Origin: Halanaerobacter jeridensis
GTDB taxonomy: Bacteria > Bacillota > Halanaerobiia > Halobacteroidales > Halobacteroidaceae
Length of the DNA stretch: 64,000 nt
Assembly (NCBI RefSeq): GCF_016908315.1
Contig: NZ_JAFBDQ010000002.1
Span: forward strand, 124,001 to 188,000
Direction: 5' to 3'
Both the position numbers and the translations under genes were made by a program. Every line of letters starts with the position of its first letter. Within the stretch, counting starts at the first letter, position 1. Positions 36,340 through 43,582 of this stretch are shown here, piece after piece. The notes under the pieces are model-generated. The model was not told the DNA's origin and ran no database searches. It saw only the letters and a program-made list of their open reading frames with translations.

Positions 36340-37374
36340 TTGAGAAAAATTACTATTGTGCTGCTTATAGTTATAACTTTACTAAGTCTAAATGCTATAT
36401 TTAATCAGAATAAAACTTCTTCTCAAGGGATAATTATTGCTGATCATAAAAAGTTAATTAATATTTTTAGAGACTATGAACCTCAAGCAACAAGAGAATT
36501 GATAAAAAATTTGCAAGACTATGAGCAAGTTATTTTACATTTAGGAGCTAAGAGGGTATTCATTAGAGGCAACGCCTTCTTTTATCGGACTAGTCAAGAT
36601 AATCTCAAATTACTGGCAGAGCAATTGCAAGCCAATGAACAGCAGCTATATTTATGGTTTTTGGATAGTTTTGGTGGAGCCTCTTTTCTAGAAATTTATG
36701 AAGATTATCAAACTATAATAGATGCTAATTATGAAGTGCTACAAGAACTAAATTTAGATTACGAGGGACTTGTAATTGATTTAGAATGGATTAATCTTGG
36801 AACTGAGGCTAATAATCAAAAATATCTTGAAATTTTAAGTTATTTAGATAAAAAATTTGCTGACAAAGAGCTCTATGCTTTTGCTTCTATCATTGACAAT
36901 CCGACTGAAAATAAACGGAGAGGATATAATGAAACTGAGATGTTAAAGTATTTAGATAATATTATTACTATGCTCTATCCAGGAGATGGAGGATATTATC
37001 TAAAAAATGGACAACTCCATTTAAATTTAGCAACTCACCGTATTGAAGATTTAAGAGAGTATTATAGGCAGCGAAATTATCAAGTAGCAGTCTCTTTAGC
37101 AGGGCGAATTATTTTAGAAAGAAATAATAATTTGTACTTCATTAAGTCAGCTACTGAATTTAACTATAGTGATAAAACTAAACTTCTTTATTCTAAAACA
37201 AATAAATATTATGATATTAACGCTTATGTTCCGCAAATGAAATTTTCTCTGCAGCGCAATGATGGAGTCACTGAAGAAATTAAAAAATCAGATAGATTGC
37301 ATTTCATTAATTTTCACCAAGATAAACTACTGCAGGAAGAGGATTATATTTGGGAGTATTTTTTGCTACAGTAA
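36340..37374 (+). CDS. Exported TIM-barrel-like protein, possible glycoside hydrolase
   Basis: 344-aa protein with an N-terminal signal or anchor helix (KITIVLLIVITLLSLNAIF) and no lipobox. The body alternates strands and helices, with RVFIRGNAFFY, LYLWFLDSFGG and YEGLVIDLEWINLG; the last resembles the strand-4 acid motif of GH18-like barrels. Near the middle are YAFASIID and NIITMLYPGDGGYY. No family can be named with confidence. It follows the glycosyltransferase by 34 bases, so it may trim or process the same polymer in the periplasm. Start TTG 36340 fits the GAAGGTGAT site at 36327-36335; GTG 36331 lies inside that site. It ends the signalling operon. Confidence 0.6.
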   Translation: MRKITIVLLIVITLLSLNAIFNQNKTSSQGIIIADHKKLINIFRDYEPQATRELIKNLQDYEQVILHLGAKRVFIRGNAFFYRTSQDNLKLLAEQLQANEQQLYLWFLDSFGGASFLEIYEDYQTIIDANYEVLQELNLDYEGLVIDLEWINLGTEANNQKYLEILSYLDKKFADKELYAFASIIDNPTENKRRGYNETEMLKYLDNIITMLYPGDGGYYLKNGQLHLNLATHRIEDLREYYRQRNYQVAVSLAGRIILERNNNLYFIKSATEFNYSDKTKLLYSKTNKYYDINAYVPQMKFSLQRNDGVTEEIKKSDRLHFINFHQDKLLQEEDYIWEYFLLQ

Positions 37375-37440
37375 TCAAAAAAAGTTTTAATTCACTCTTT
37401 TTCTCCTGATGGAATATAATGCTAAAAAAGGAGTGAAAGA

Positions 37441-37950
37441 ATGAATAATCAAGAGCGGATGAATATTCGCAGTAGAATGTTAGAATTAGAAAAGAGGAGG
37501 AATAGGTCGCATGACTTAGAGGGGGGAGAAATAGATTTTTTACTAGAACGAATCTATTTAGCTATTGAGGCAGAGTTGAGAGATGCAGCTTATTATTTGG
37601 CATTAGCAGATATTGCTCCTAATCAGTTTGCAGCAGAGATGATTAGTGATTTTGCTCAAGATGAGCGTGAACATGCCTATCAATTGCAACAGGCTTATGA
37701 ACATTTAACTGGAAAAACCTTCAGGTCTGAATATGAATATGAGTTTGAATTAAATCCAGCTGATTATGAAGAGTATTTAGAAAAAAGAGTCTTAGATGAA
37801 ACAAAAGCTTATCAAGAATATAAAAGTTATTATCTGATGACGCATAATCCGTATTTAAGAGATATTTTCTTTAATGCTATGGTTGATGAATCCCAACATG
37901 CCCAGCGAGAGTTGTATTTATTGCAGACAATGGGGATGCCGATGATGTAA
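37441..37950 (+). CDS. Ferritin-like diiron protein
   Basis: 169-aa four-helix protein. The helix pair carries two ExxH motifs, DEREHAYQL (about 80-88) and DESQHAQRE (about 149-157), plus Glu-rich helices IYLAIEAELRDAAYYLA and DETKAYQEYKSYY that supply the other metal ligands, as in rubrerythrin-like and ferritin-like domains. No rubredoxin Cys motif. The N-terminal 35 residues are charged and Met/Arg-rich. Role is probably iron or peroxide handling. It has a -10-like TATAAT at 37415-37420 and AAGGAGTG before the ATG, so it may be transcribed apart from the exopolysaccharide genes. It is followed by a repeat tract and a terminator. Confidence 0.78.
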   Translation: MNNQERMNIRSRMLELEKRRNRSHDLEGGEIDFLLERIYLAIEAELRDAAYYLALADIAPNQFAAEMISDFAQDEREHAYQLQQAYEHLTGKTFRSEYEYEFELNPADYEEYLEKRVLDETKAYQEYKSYYLMTHNPYLRDIFFNAMVDESQHAQRELYLLQTMGMPMM

Positions 37951-38305
37951 AGAATAGTGACGAGAATAGTGACGAGTAAAGAGTGAAGAGTAACAAGAGA
38001 AAACAATAAAGCAGTAAGACAGTGAAACAGTGATGAGTAATGAGTAATGAGTAATGAGTAAAAGCGTAAAAAGAAAAATCAAAAGCAGTGGAACAGTAAG
38101 AACAGTGATGAGTAACAAGTAAAGAGTGAAGCAGTAAGAACAGTAATGAGTAACAAGAAAAAAGTAAAGTAGTAACAAGAAACAAGAGAAAACCAAAACA
38201 ATAAATAGTGAAGAACAGTGATGAGTAATGAGTAACAAGAGAAAATATAAAAAATAAGAATAAAAATAAAATTTAAGAACAGTAATAAGAGAAAAGATAA
38301 AAATC
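37951..38305. repeat. Degenerate short tandem repeat tract (GTGATGAGTAA family)
   Basis: About 350 bases of almost pure A/G/T on the + strand, built from imperfect copies of GTGATGAGTAA, ATGAGTAATGAGTAA and GAGTAACAAG, with filler such as AAGCAGTAAGAACAGT. Clear copies are at 38030-38060, 38104-38119, 38142-38157 and 38216-38239. Stops are dense on + and apparent long frames on the - strand come only from the base bias. It fills the gap between the ferritin-like gene and its terminator. It resembles degenerate short-repeat families of other genomes. A short reverse copy lies at 54313-54345. Confidence 0.75.
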
Positions 38306-38316
38306 AATGAAGGTTA

Positions 38317-38344
38317 GGCTGTGGTGAATTCACCACAGCCTTTT
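38317..38344 (+). terminator. Terminator after the repeat tract
   Basis: Perfect 24-base palindrome (arms GGCTGTGGTGAA and TTCACCACAGCC) followed by TTTT. It would end the ferritin-like transcript, which would carry the whole repeat tract as its 3' UTR. Confidence 0.8.
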
Positions 38345-38433
38345 AAAATATAAAGGTGATTTATCTTTTGTGTAGAAAAATATCATTAAAGCAATTAAAT
38401 TAGTAATGGTTACTATCAAATGGAGGGGTGTAT

Positions 38434-39339
38434 ATGCTAGATAGAGTACAATTAACTGAAGATTTTAGTATCTCGCGCTTGGCCCAGGGATTTTGGCGCT
38501 TAGCAGATTGGGATTTAAGTCCTCAAGAACGATTAGAGTTTATTGAGAGTTTGTTAGATTTAGGAATTACTACTTTTGATCATGCTGACATTTATGGAGA
38601 TTATACTTGTGAAAATTTATTTGGTGAAGCTTTAGAGTTGAAAGCAGAGTTAAGAGAAGAGATGGAACTAGTAAGTAAATGCGGAATTAAGTTAATCTCT
38701 GAAAATAGACCGGAACATGAGATTAAGTATTATGATACTAGTAAGGAACACATTATTAATTCAGTCAACAATTCTTTAAATAATTTGCGGACTGAATACT
38801 TAGATTTATTATTGATTCATCGTCCTGACCCTTTAATGGATCCTGATGAAGTTGCTGAAACTTTTAAGCAGTTAAAGGAAGAGGGCAAGGTGCGTAATTT
38901 TGGTGTTTCTAATTTTCTGCCTTCACAATTTGAAATGTTAAGTTCAAAATTGGACTTTCCGTTAGTAACGAATCAAGTTGAAATTTCAGTTATGAATTTT
39001 GAGAACTTTGATAATGGTACTATTGAGAAATGTCAAGAAAAGGATGTTTCCCCAATGGCTTGGTCTCCGCTAACAGGAGGTAAGATTTTTAAAGCGAAAA
39101 GTGAAAAAGCACAAAGAATAAAGAATGTTTTAGAAGAAATCAAAAAAGATCTTAATGCTGATTCTATTGCTCAGATTATGTATGCGTGGTTATTAAATCA
39201 TCCAGCGCAAATTATTCCAATTGTTGGCAGCGGAAAATTATATCGAGTCAAAGAAGCAGTAGCGGCAGCAGAAATTGAATTAACTCGTCAGCAGTGGTTT
39301 AAAATTTGGCAGAGTGGTTTAGGTCATCCGGTAGCTTAA
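38434..39339 (+). CDS. Aldo/keto reductase (YdhF-like)
   Basis: 301-aa NAD(P)H-dependent oxidoreductase of the aldo/keto reductase superfamily. The catalytic Asp/Tyr pair is in TFDHADIYGDYTCENLFGEA, the Lys in LVSKCGIKL and the His in LLLIHRPDPLMDP; GVSNFLPSQFEML and the cofactor end PIVGSGKLYRV are also seen. DHADIYG is typical of the YdhF group. ATG 38434 is chosen; GGAGGGG lies at 38422-38428, and the GTG at 38428 overlaps it. It is a single gene, just upstream of the GntR regulator and its operator, so a role in beta-glucan or sugar metabolism is possible but not shown. Confidence 0.88.
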   Translation: MLDRVQLTEDFSISRLAQGFWRLADWDLSPQERLEFIESLLDLGITTFDHADIYGDYTCENLFGEALELKAELREEMELVSKCGIKLISENRPEHEIKYYDTSKEHIINSVNNSLNNLRTEYLDLLLIHRPDPLMDPDEVAETFKQLKEEGKVRNFGVSNFLPSQFEMLSSKLDFPLVTNQVEISVMNFENFDNGTIEKCQEKDVSPMAWSPLTGGKIFKAKSEKAQRIKNVLEEIKKDLNADSIAQIMYAWLLNHPAQIIPIVGSGKLYRVKEAVAAAEIELTRQQWFKIWQSGLGHPVA

Positions 39340-39367
39340 GAAGAACAGATTTAAATGAGTTTGTATA

Positions 39368-39396
39368 TTGTATCAGTTTGTCATTTATGATATAAT
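39368..39396 (+). promoter_or_regulatory. Promoter of gntR
   Basis: TTGTAT (39368-39373), 17-bp spacer, TATAAT (39391-39396). The predicted start falls at the edge of the operator at 39402-39421. Confidence 0.6.
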
Positions 39397-39401
39397 CAAG
39401 A

Positions 39402-39421
39402 GCACAGGTATAGACCTGTGC
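39402..39421. promoter_or_regulatory. GntR/HutC operator upstream of gntR
   Basis: 20-base palindrome with arms GCACAGGT and ACCTGTGC and centre ATAG, containing GGTATAGACC. This core is like the dre-type sites (TGGTCTAGACCA, TGGTATAGACCA) bound by NagR/YvoA/DasR regulators, to which the adjacent gene is related. Position over the transcription start fits autorepression. Confidence 0.72.
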
Positions 39422-39468
39422 TTGGCAAAACCTTAGCTGTGAATTTTATTTTAAAAGAGGTGACAGAA

Positions 39469-40197
39469 ATGGAGCAAATAAGGTTAAATGAAAATAGTCC
39501 CGTGCCTTTATATTATCAATTAGAGAATTTGATCAGAGAAAAGATAGAAGATGGAGAGTACAACCCTGGCGATAAAATTCCTTCGGAGCGGGAATTAAGT
39601 GAAATTGTAGGTCTAAGTAGAATGACGATTAGGAAAGCAATCAATAATTTAGTAGAAAAGGGGATTCTAAAGCGAAAAAGAGGACAAGGAACATTTGTAT
39701 CTGAAGAAAAATTAGATTCTTTTCCTGAATTGATAGGATTTAATGAGCATATAGAGATGAAAGGGATGACCCCATCTAGTAAAGTTATAGAACATGAAAT
39801 TATTGAAGTTAATGCAGAAATAGCAGAAAAGTTAAATCTCAACAAAGGTGATCAAGTGATATTGACTTCTCGCTTGAGATTAGCAGATGATAATCCAATT
39901 GGATTTGAGAAGTCTTATGTTCCCTATCATATTTGTCCTCAATTAATGGAATTGGATTTATCAGAAGAGTCTATTTATCAAACTTTGACTAATGAAGGGT
40001 ATAAACCTACTAAAGCGGACCAAGAAGTTGAAGCTATTTTGGCTGATGAATATATTGCTGATTTATTAGGTGGAGAAATTAAACAAGCAATTCTAAAAAA
40101 TACTAGAATTACTTATTCAGGCGATACTCCTGTGGAATTCAGTTATAATTTTTATCGTGGTGATAAATATAGTATTCATACAACTATAAAAAATTAA
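39469..40197 (+). CDS. GntR-family regulator, HutC/NagR-type
   Basis: 242-aa regulator. Winged helix (about 8-75) with PLYYQLENLIREKIEDGEY, PSERELSEIVGLSRMTIRKA and GQGTFVSEE; UTRA effector domain (about 85-240) with VILTSRLRLADDNPIGFEKS and TPVEFSYNFYRGDKY. UTRA domains bind sugar phosphates or related metabolites. ATG 39469 has AAAAGAGGTG upstream; an upstream in-frame GTG at 39418 falls in the operator and is rejected. GGTATAGACC sites occur at its own promoter, before the importer operon and before the GH3 gene, so it probably controls this beta-glucan regulon. The effector might be a phosphorylated disaccharide. Confidence 0.92.
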   Translation: MEQIRLNENSPVPLYYQLENLIREKIEDGEYNPGDKIPSERELSEIVGLSRMTIRKAINNLVEKGILKRKRGQGTFVSEEKLDSFPELIGFNEHIEMKGMTPSSKVIEHEIIEVNAEIAEKLNLNKGDQVILTSRLRLADDNPIGFEKSYVPYHICPQLMELDLSEESIYQTLTNEGYKPTKADQEVEAILADEYIADLLGGEIKQAILKNTRITYSGDTPVEFSYNFYRGDKYSIHTTIKN

Positions 40198-40212
40198 GTG
40201 AGGGTTGAAGAG

Positions 40213-40518
40213 ATGGAAATATTATTAATTTGTGTGTGCGGAATGAGTACTAGTATGTTAGCAGAAAAAATGAAACAGGCAGCAGAAGAAAGGAGTTATC
40301 AAATTAATATTGAGGCCAATGTAGCAGATAATGCAACAGATATTGTGCCGGATTATGATGTTGTTTTATTAGCCCCACAAGTGAGTCATAAAGAAGAAGA
40401 GATTGAAAAAATAGTGGCTCAATATGAAGATGTTGAATTAGGGGTGATTGATTCTTTGGCTTATGGTCAACTTGATGGTGAAGCAGTTTTAAAACAAGCC
40501 CTGAATTTGGTTGACTAA
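40213..40518 (+). CDS. PTS cellobiose/lactose-type EIIB
   Basis: 101-aa cytoplasmic PTS EIIB of the lactose/cellobiose group. It passes phosphate from EIIA to the sugar carried by EIIC through a Cys, here in ICVCGMSTSMLAEKM near residue 9, followed by a Rossmann-like fold (YDVVLLAPQVSHKEEEIEK). The ATG 40213 follows GAGGG at the end of gntR; the earlier in-frame GTG 40198 directly abuts the gntR stop and is less likely. It forms a regulator-IIB-IIC run. No EIIA gene is present in the window. Confidence 0.9.
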   Translation: MEILLICVCGMSTSMLAEKMKQAAEERSYQINIEANVADNATDIVPDYDVVLLAPQVSHKEEEIEKIVAQYEDVELGVIDSLAYGQLDGEAVLKQALNLVD

Positions 40519-40609
40519 GCTTAAATAATAAATTATAATTTAATCACATTAATAGTAATGATTATTCTCATCTTTATCTGCTTTTCCAATTGAAATGGGT
40601 GGTGTAGAA

Positions 40610-41836
40610 ATGAAAAAATTCAATAATTTTTTAGATAATAAATTAATTCCATTCATGACCAAAATTTCAAATCAAGTTCATGCCAAAGCGATTAGAAAAG
40701 GTTTTATTGCTGTACTGCCAGTTACTTTTATTGGTAGTTTGATTATTTTATTACATAGACTACCGCTTTCTATTATAGAAAAGAATCAAAAACTATTATT
40801 TGAATTATATGAGATTACATTAGGATTAATTGGAATATTTTTAGTAATTGCTGTTAGCTATAATTTAGCTAAAGAATATGAAATGGAGCGACTATCAATC
40901 GCTCAAATGTCACTAGTAAATTATTTATTAGTCTCTATTTCATTTACAGAACAGAAAATTACTTTAGACTATTTAATAACTCCTAACTTATTTACAGCTA
41001 TTATTGTAGCAGTTTTAACTGTAGAAATCATTAGAATTACAGATCAGTTTAATTTTGAGTGTCAACTGCCGGAGCAAATTCCGACAGCTGTCTGTGAGAC
41101 ATTTACTTCTTTAATTCCGGGTTTTGAATCAGTTCTGTTTTTTACTCTGTTTAGCTATATATTCCAGAGTGTTTGGGGGACGCCTTTATCTGGATTTATA
41201 AATTATATATTATCACCTGTGGTTAATATAGTAGATAGTGCTTTTGGAGTGTTTTTCTTTGGAGTTTTATCACAGTTATTGTGGTTTGCCGGTACTCATG
41301 GTGTAGCAACGGTAGGAGTGATTTTACGTCCTTTTTTAGAGCAAAATTGGTTAGTAAATGCTCATTTGCAGATGTCTGGACAAGAAATGGAACATATTTT
41401 TACGATGCCGTTTTGGAATTTTTATATGTTAATTGGCGGTTCAGGAGCTACCTTAGTGCTATCTTTGCTGTGTCGGAAAAGTAAAGTTGAACAGTTAAGA
41501 GAGACTGGAAAAGTTAGTTTATTATCTAGTTTGTTCAATATTGATGAACCTATTTTATTTGCTTCTCCATTAGTAGCTAATAAAATAATGTTTATTCCTT
41601 TTATTTTCATTCAACCAACGATTGGTGTCATAGCCTATTTTGCTATTAAATATGGGTTAGTATCGAAATCCTTTATTAGAGTACCATGGGTTACTCCTGC
41701 GCCAATTGGTGCTTTCATTTCTACTTTGGATTGGCGCTCCCTAGTTTTAGTAATAGTGTTAGCTTTATTGTCTGGTTTATTGTATTATCCCTTCTTTAAA
41801 CGCTATGAACAAAAACTTTTGCAAGAAAATGAATAA
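40610..41836 (+). CDS. PTS cellobiose-type EIIC permease
   Basis: 408-aa membrane permease of the cellobiose PTS group, about ten hydrophobic helices. Family features include the N-terminal NFLDNKLIPFMTKISNQVH, IRKGFIAVLPVTFIGSL, the conserved LWFAGTHGVATVG loop near 225 and the NIDEPILFASPLV motif near 305 with its Glu. It would import and phosphorylate a beta-glucoside with EIIB and an EIIA encoded elsewhere. ATG 40610 is chosen because GGGTGGTG lies upstream; an upstream in-frame ATG at 40595 has no site. The next operon carries GH4, which acts on such 6-phosphoglycosides. Confidence 0.9.
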   Translation: MKKFNNFLDNKLIPFMTKISNQVHAKAIRKGFIAVLPVTFIGSLIILLHRLPLSIIEKNQKLLFELYEITLGLIGIFLVIAVSYNLAKEYEMERLSIAQMSLVNYLLVSISFTEQKITLDYLITPNLFTAIIVAVLTVEIIRITDQFNFECQLPEQIPTAVCETFTSLIPGFESVLFFTLFSYIFQSVWGTPLSGFINYILSPVVNIVDSAFGVFFFGVLSQLLWFAGTHGVATVGVILRPFLEQNWLVNAHLQMSGQEMEHIFTMPFWNFYMLIGGSGATLVLSLLCRKSKVEQLRETGKVSLLSSLFNIDEPILFASPLVANKIMFIPFIFIQPTIGVIAYFAIKYGLVSKSFIRVPWVTPAPIGAFISTLDWRSLVLVIVLALLSGLLYYPFFKRYEQKLLQENE

Positions 41837-41841
41837 AATTG

Positions 41842-41870
41842 TTGACAACTATCAGAATCATTGGTATAAT
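41842..41870 (+). promoter_or_regulatory. Consensus promoter of the importer/phosphorylase operon
   Basis: TTGACA (41842-41847), 17-bp spacer, TATAAT (41865-41870), a perfect vegetative promoter. Predicted start about 41877, giving a leader of about 330 bases before the binding-protein gene. Confidence 0.8.
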
Positions 41871-41887
41871 TTTAGTAAGAAATAAGT

Positions 41888-41897
41888 GGTATAGACC
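41888..41897. promoter_or_regulatory. GntR operator, importer operon
   Basis: GGTATAGACC about 12 bases downstream of the predicted start, identical to the core in front of gntR and of the GH3 gene. Confidence 0.65.
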
Positions 41898-41946
41898 TAT
41901 ACCCCTAAAAATAATTTAATAAGTTAATAACCTATCTTAAAGAAAT

Positions 41947-41995
41947 TGCCACTCGCAATAACCTCAATAACTTATATACAGAGTGGTATTTTTAT
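41947..41995 (+). terminator. Possible attenuator hairpin in the leader
   Basis: CCACTC and GAGTGG arms with a loop of over 20 bases, followed by TATTTTTATT. Weak stem; could give partial termination before the importer genes. Confidence 0.3.
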
Positions 41996-42005
41996 TAAAA
42001 ACAGT

Positions 42006-42015
42006 GGTATAGTCC
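42006..42015. promoter_or_regulatory. Second GntR-like site, variant
   Basis: GGTATAGTCC, one base different from the core operator, about 118 bases after the first site. Two sites in one leader could permit looping or a roadblock. Confidence 0.4.
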
Positions 42016-42091
42016 TGTACATCACTATCAAGTTAATACCTTTCCTTTATAATTATTCTATAAGTTTTTAAGTAGTCAGTTAGCAGTACTA

Positions 42092-42143
42092 ATTTACTTT
42101 ATCTATTTACTTTATCTATTTACTTTATCTATTTCACTTATCT
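42092..42143. repeat. 13-bp tandem repeat, 3 perfect copies plus 1 degenerate
   Basis: The unit ATTTACTTTATCT occurs three times exactly at 42092-42130 and once imperfectly at 42131-42143, in the leader of the importer operon. Copy number could vary between strains. Confidence 0.85.
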
Positions 42144-42206
42144 GTTATAAGTTCATAATTTTATAATCCTGCAGATGAGTACAAAAAAATTTTTGGGGGG
42201 AAACAA

Positions 42207-43520
42207 ATGAATAATAAGAAATGTTTATCCATGTTTTTAGCTGTTATGTTGTTAGCAGGGACTTTGTTTTTAGTGAGTGCTGAAACTCAAGCATTCTTCG
42301 GTTTCGGAGATGACAAAGAAGAAGAAAAGCCTAAAGAACAATCAGGTCCAGTAACAATTGAAGTAGCTACTTGGGCTGATGAAGCAATGTTGAAAATGGT
42401 TGATGACTTTGAGAAAGAACATCCAAATATTAATGTAGAAATTGCTAAGACAGCTTTTGCAGACCATCATAAGACATTATTAACTAAAATTGCTGCTGGT
42501 GCAGATGTGCCGGATGTAGCATTTATTGAAATCTCTTATATTGGTAACTTTGCTGCAAAAGGTGGATTTATAGATTTAACTCAAGATCCATATAAGGCTC
42601 AACAGTATGAAGAGGATATAGTTGGTTATGCTTATGCGCATGCTAAAACAAAAAGTGGAAAGTTAATTGCACTACCGACTGATATTGCTCCAGCAACTGT
42701 TTTCTATCGTAAAGATCACTTGAATAAGATTGGCTATGAAAAAGATGATATGAAGACAATGCAAGATTGGATTGAAGCAGGTAAGAAGTTTGCTAAGGAT
42801 ACAGATGGAGACGGTGCTAATGATAGATGGTTAATTGCTGATGCATCTAACATCTATAATATGTATGCTCGAAGTGGTGAAAATAGATACTTCAATGAAG
42901 AAGGAGAATGTATAGTTGATTCTGAGCGATTTGTAGAAGGATTTAGAATGGCGCAGAAAGTAAGAGAATTAGGTCTAGATGCAGGTATGGCACCATGGAG
43001 TAATGAGTGGACTGCTGCTCTTAAGAACGGTAGTGTACTAATGGAGCCATCAGGAGCTTGGTTAGGTGGACACTTAAAGTCTTGGATTGCACCTGAAGCT
43101 AAAGGAAAATGGCGAGCAACTGAACTGCCAAATGGTATGTATGCTAAGAATGGTGGTTCTTATGCTGGTATTCCAGAAGCTGCAGATCATAAGAGAGCTG
43201 CTTGGGAGTTTATTGAATACTATTCTACTAACAAAGACATTCAGGTTCAGAACTTTAAAGAAGCAGATACATTCCCATCTTGGAAGCCAGCTTTCAATGA
43301 CCCAATTATGGATGAACCAATTGAATACTTAGGCGGTCAAAAGGCACGACAGATGTGGGTTGACGCAGCTCAAAAAGTACCAAACGTTGTAACTAATCCA
43401 AATGATATGGTAGCTGAAGAAATTGTAGCAAGTGCTCTATCGGATGTATTAGAAAATGGAGAAGATCCGAAAAAAGCATTAAAAGAAGCTAAAAAGTTAA
43501 TTGAAAGAAGAGCTAGATAA
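42207..43520 (+). CDS. Sugar ABC transporter, periplasmic binding protein
   Basis: 437-aa extracellular solute-binding protein of family 1 (oligosaccharide type). Signal peptide about 1-29 ends AETQA without a lipobox Cys, so the mature protein should be free in a periplasm. The mature start FFGFGDDKEEEKPKEQ is a short aromatic/acidic tail, then TIEVATWADEAMLKMVDDF. The binding cleft includes VPDVAFIEISYIGNFAAKGG, ALPTDIAPATVFYRKDHL and SYAGIPEAADHKRAAWEFIE. Ribosome binding site GGGGGG. It is first of an eight-gene operon with two permeases and beta-glucan enzymes. The substrate is probably a beta-glucan oligosaccharide, by context. Confidence 0.9.
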   Translation: MNNKKCLSMFLAVMLLAGTLFLVSAETQAFFGFGDDKEEEKPKEQSGPVTIEVATWADEAMLKMVDDFEKEHPNINVEIAKTAFADHHKTLLTKIAAGADVPDVAFIEISYIGNFAAKGGFIDLTQDPYKAQQYEEDIVGYAYAHAKTKSGKLIALPTDIAPATVFYRKDHLNKIGYEKDDMKTMQDWIEAGKKFAKDTDGDGANDRWLIADASNIYNMYARSGENRYFNEEGECIVDSERFVEGFRMAQKVRELGLDAGMAPWSNEWTAALKNGSVLMEPSGAWLGGHLKSWIAPEAKGKWRATELPNGMYAKNGGSYAGIPEAADHKRAAWEFIEYYSTNKDIQVQNFKEADTFPSWKPAFNDPIMDEPIEYLGGQKARQMWVDAAQKVPNVVTNPNDMVAEEIVASALSDVLENGEDPKKALKEAKKLIERRAR

Positions 43521-43536
43521 ATAAATTATTATAAGT

Positions 43537-43563
43537 TCAGGGTTGGGTTCTGCCCGACCCTGA
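43537..43563 (+). promoter_or_regulatory. Intercistronic hairpin after the binding-protein gene
   Basis: Arms TCAGGGTTGGGT and GCCCGACCCTGA pair over 12 positions with two G-U pairs and a 3-base loop. No T-run. It is at the same relative place as the xylF-xylG hairpin. Confidence 0.6.
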
Positions 43564-43582
43564 TTAACAAAGGAGGCTAATT

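Noticed and set aside
37877-38307. Two overlapping minus-strand frames of 102 and 129 codons rich in Leu, Phe, Ser, Tyr
   Set aside because: They are produced by the C-poor repeat tract read backwards; no start context, no protein-like pattern.
41281-41610. Frames of 60-70 codons on both strands inside the EIIC gene
   Set aside because: Shadows of the real coding frame, without start signals.
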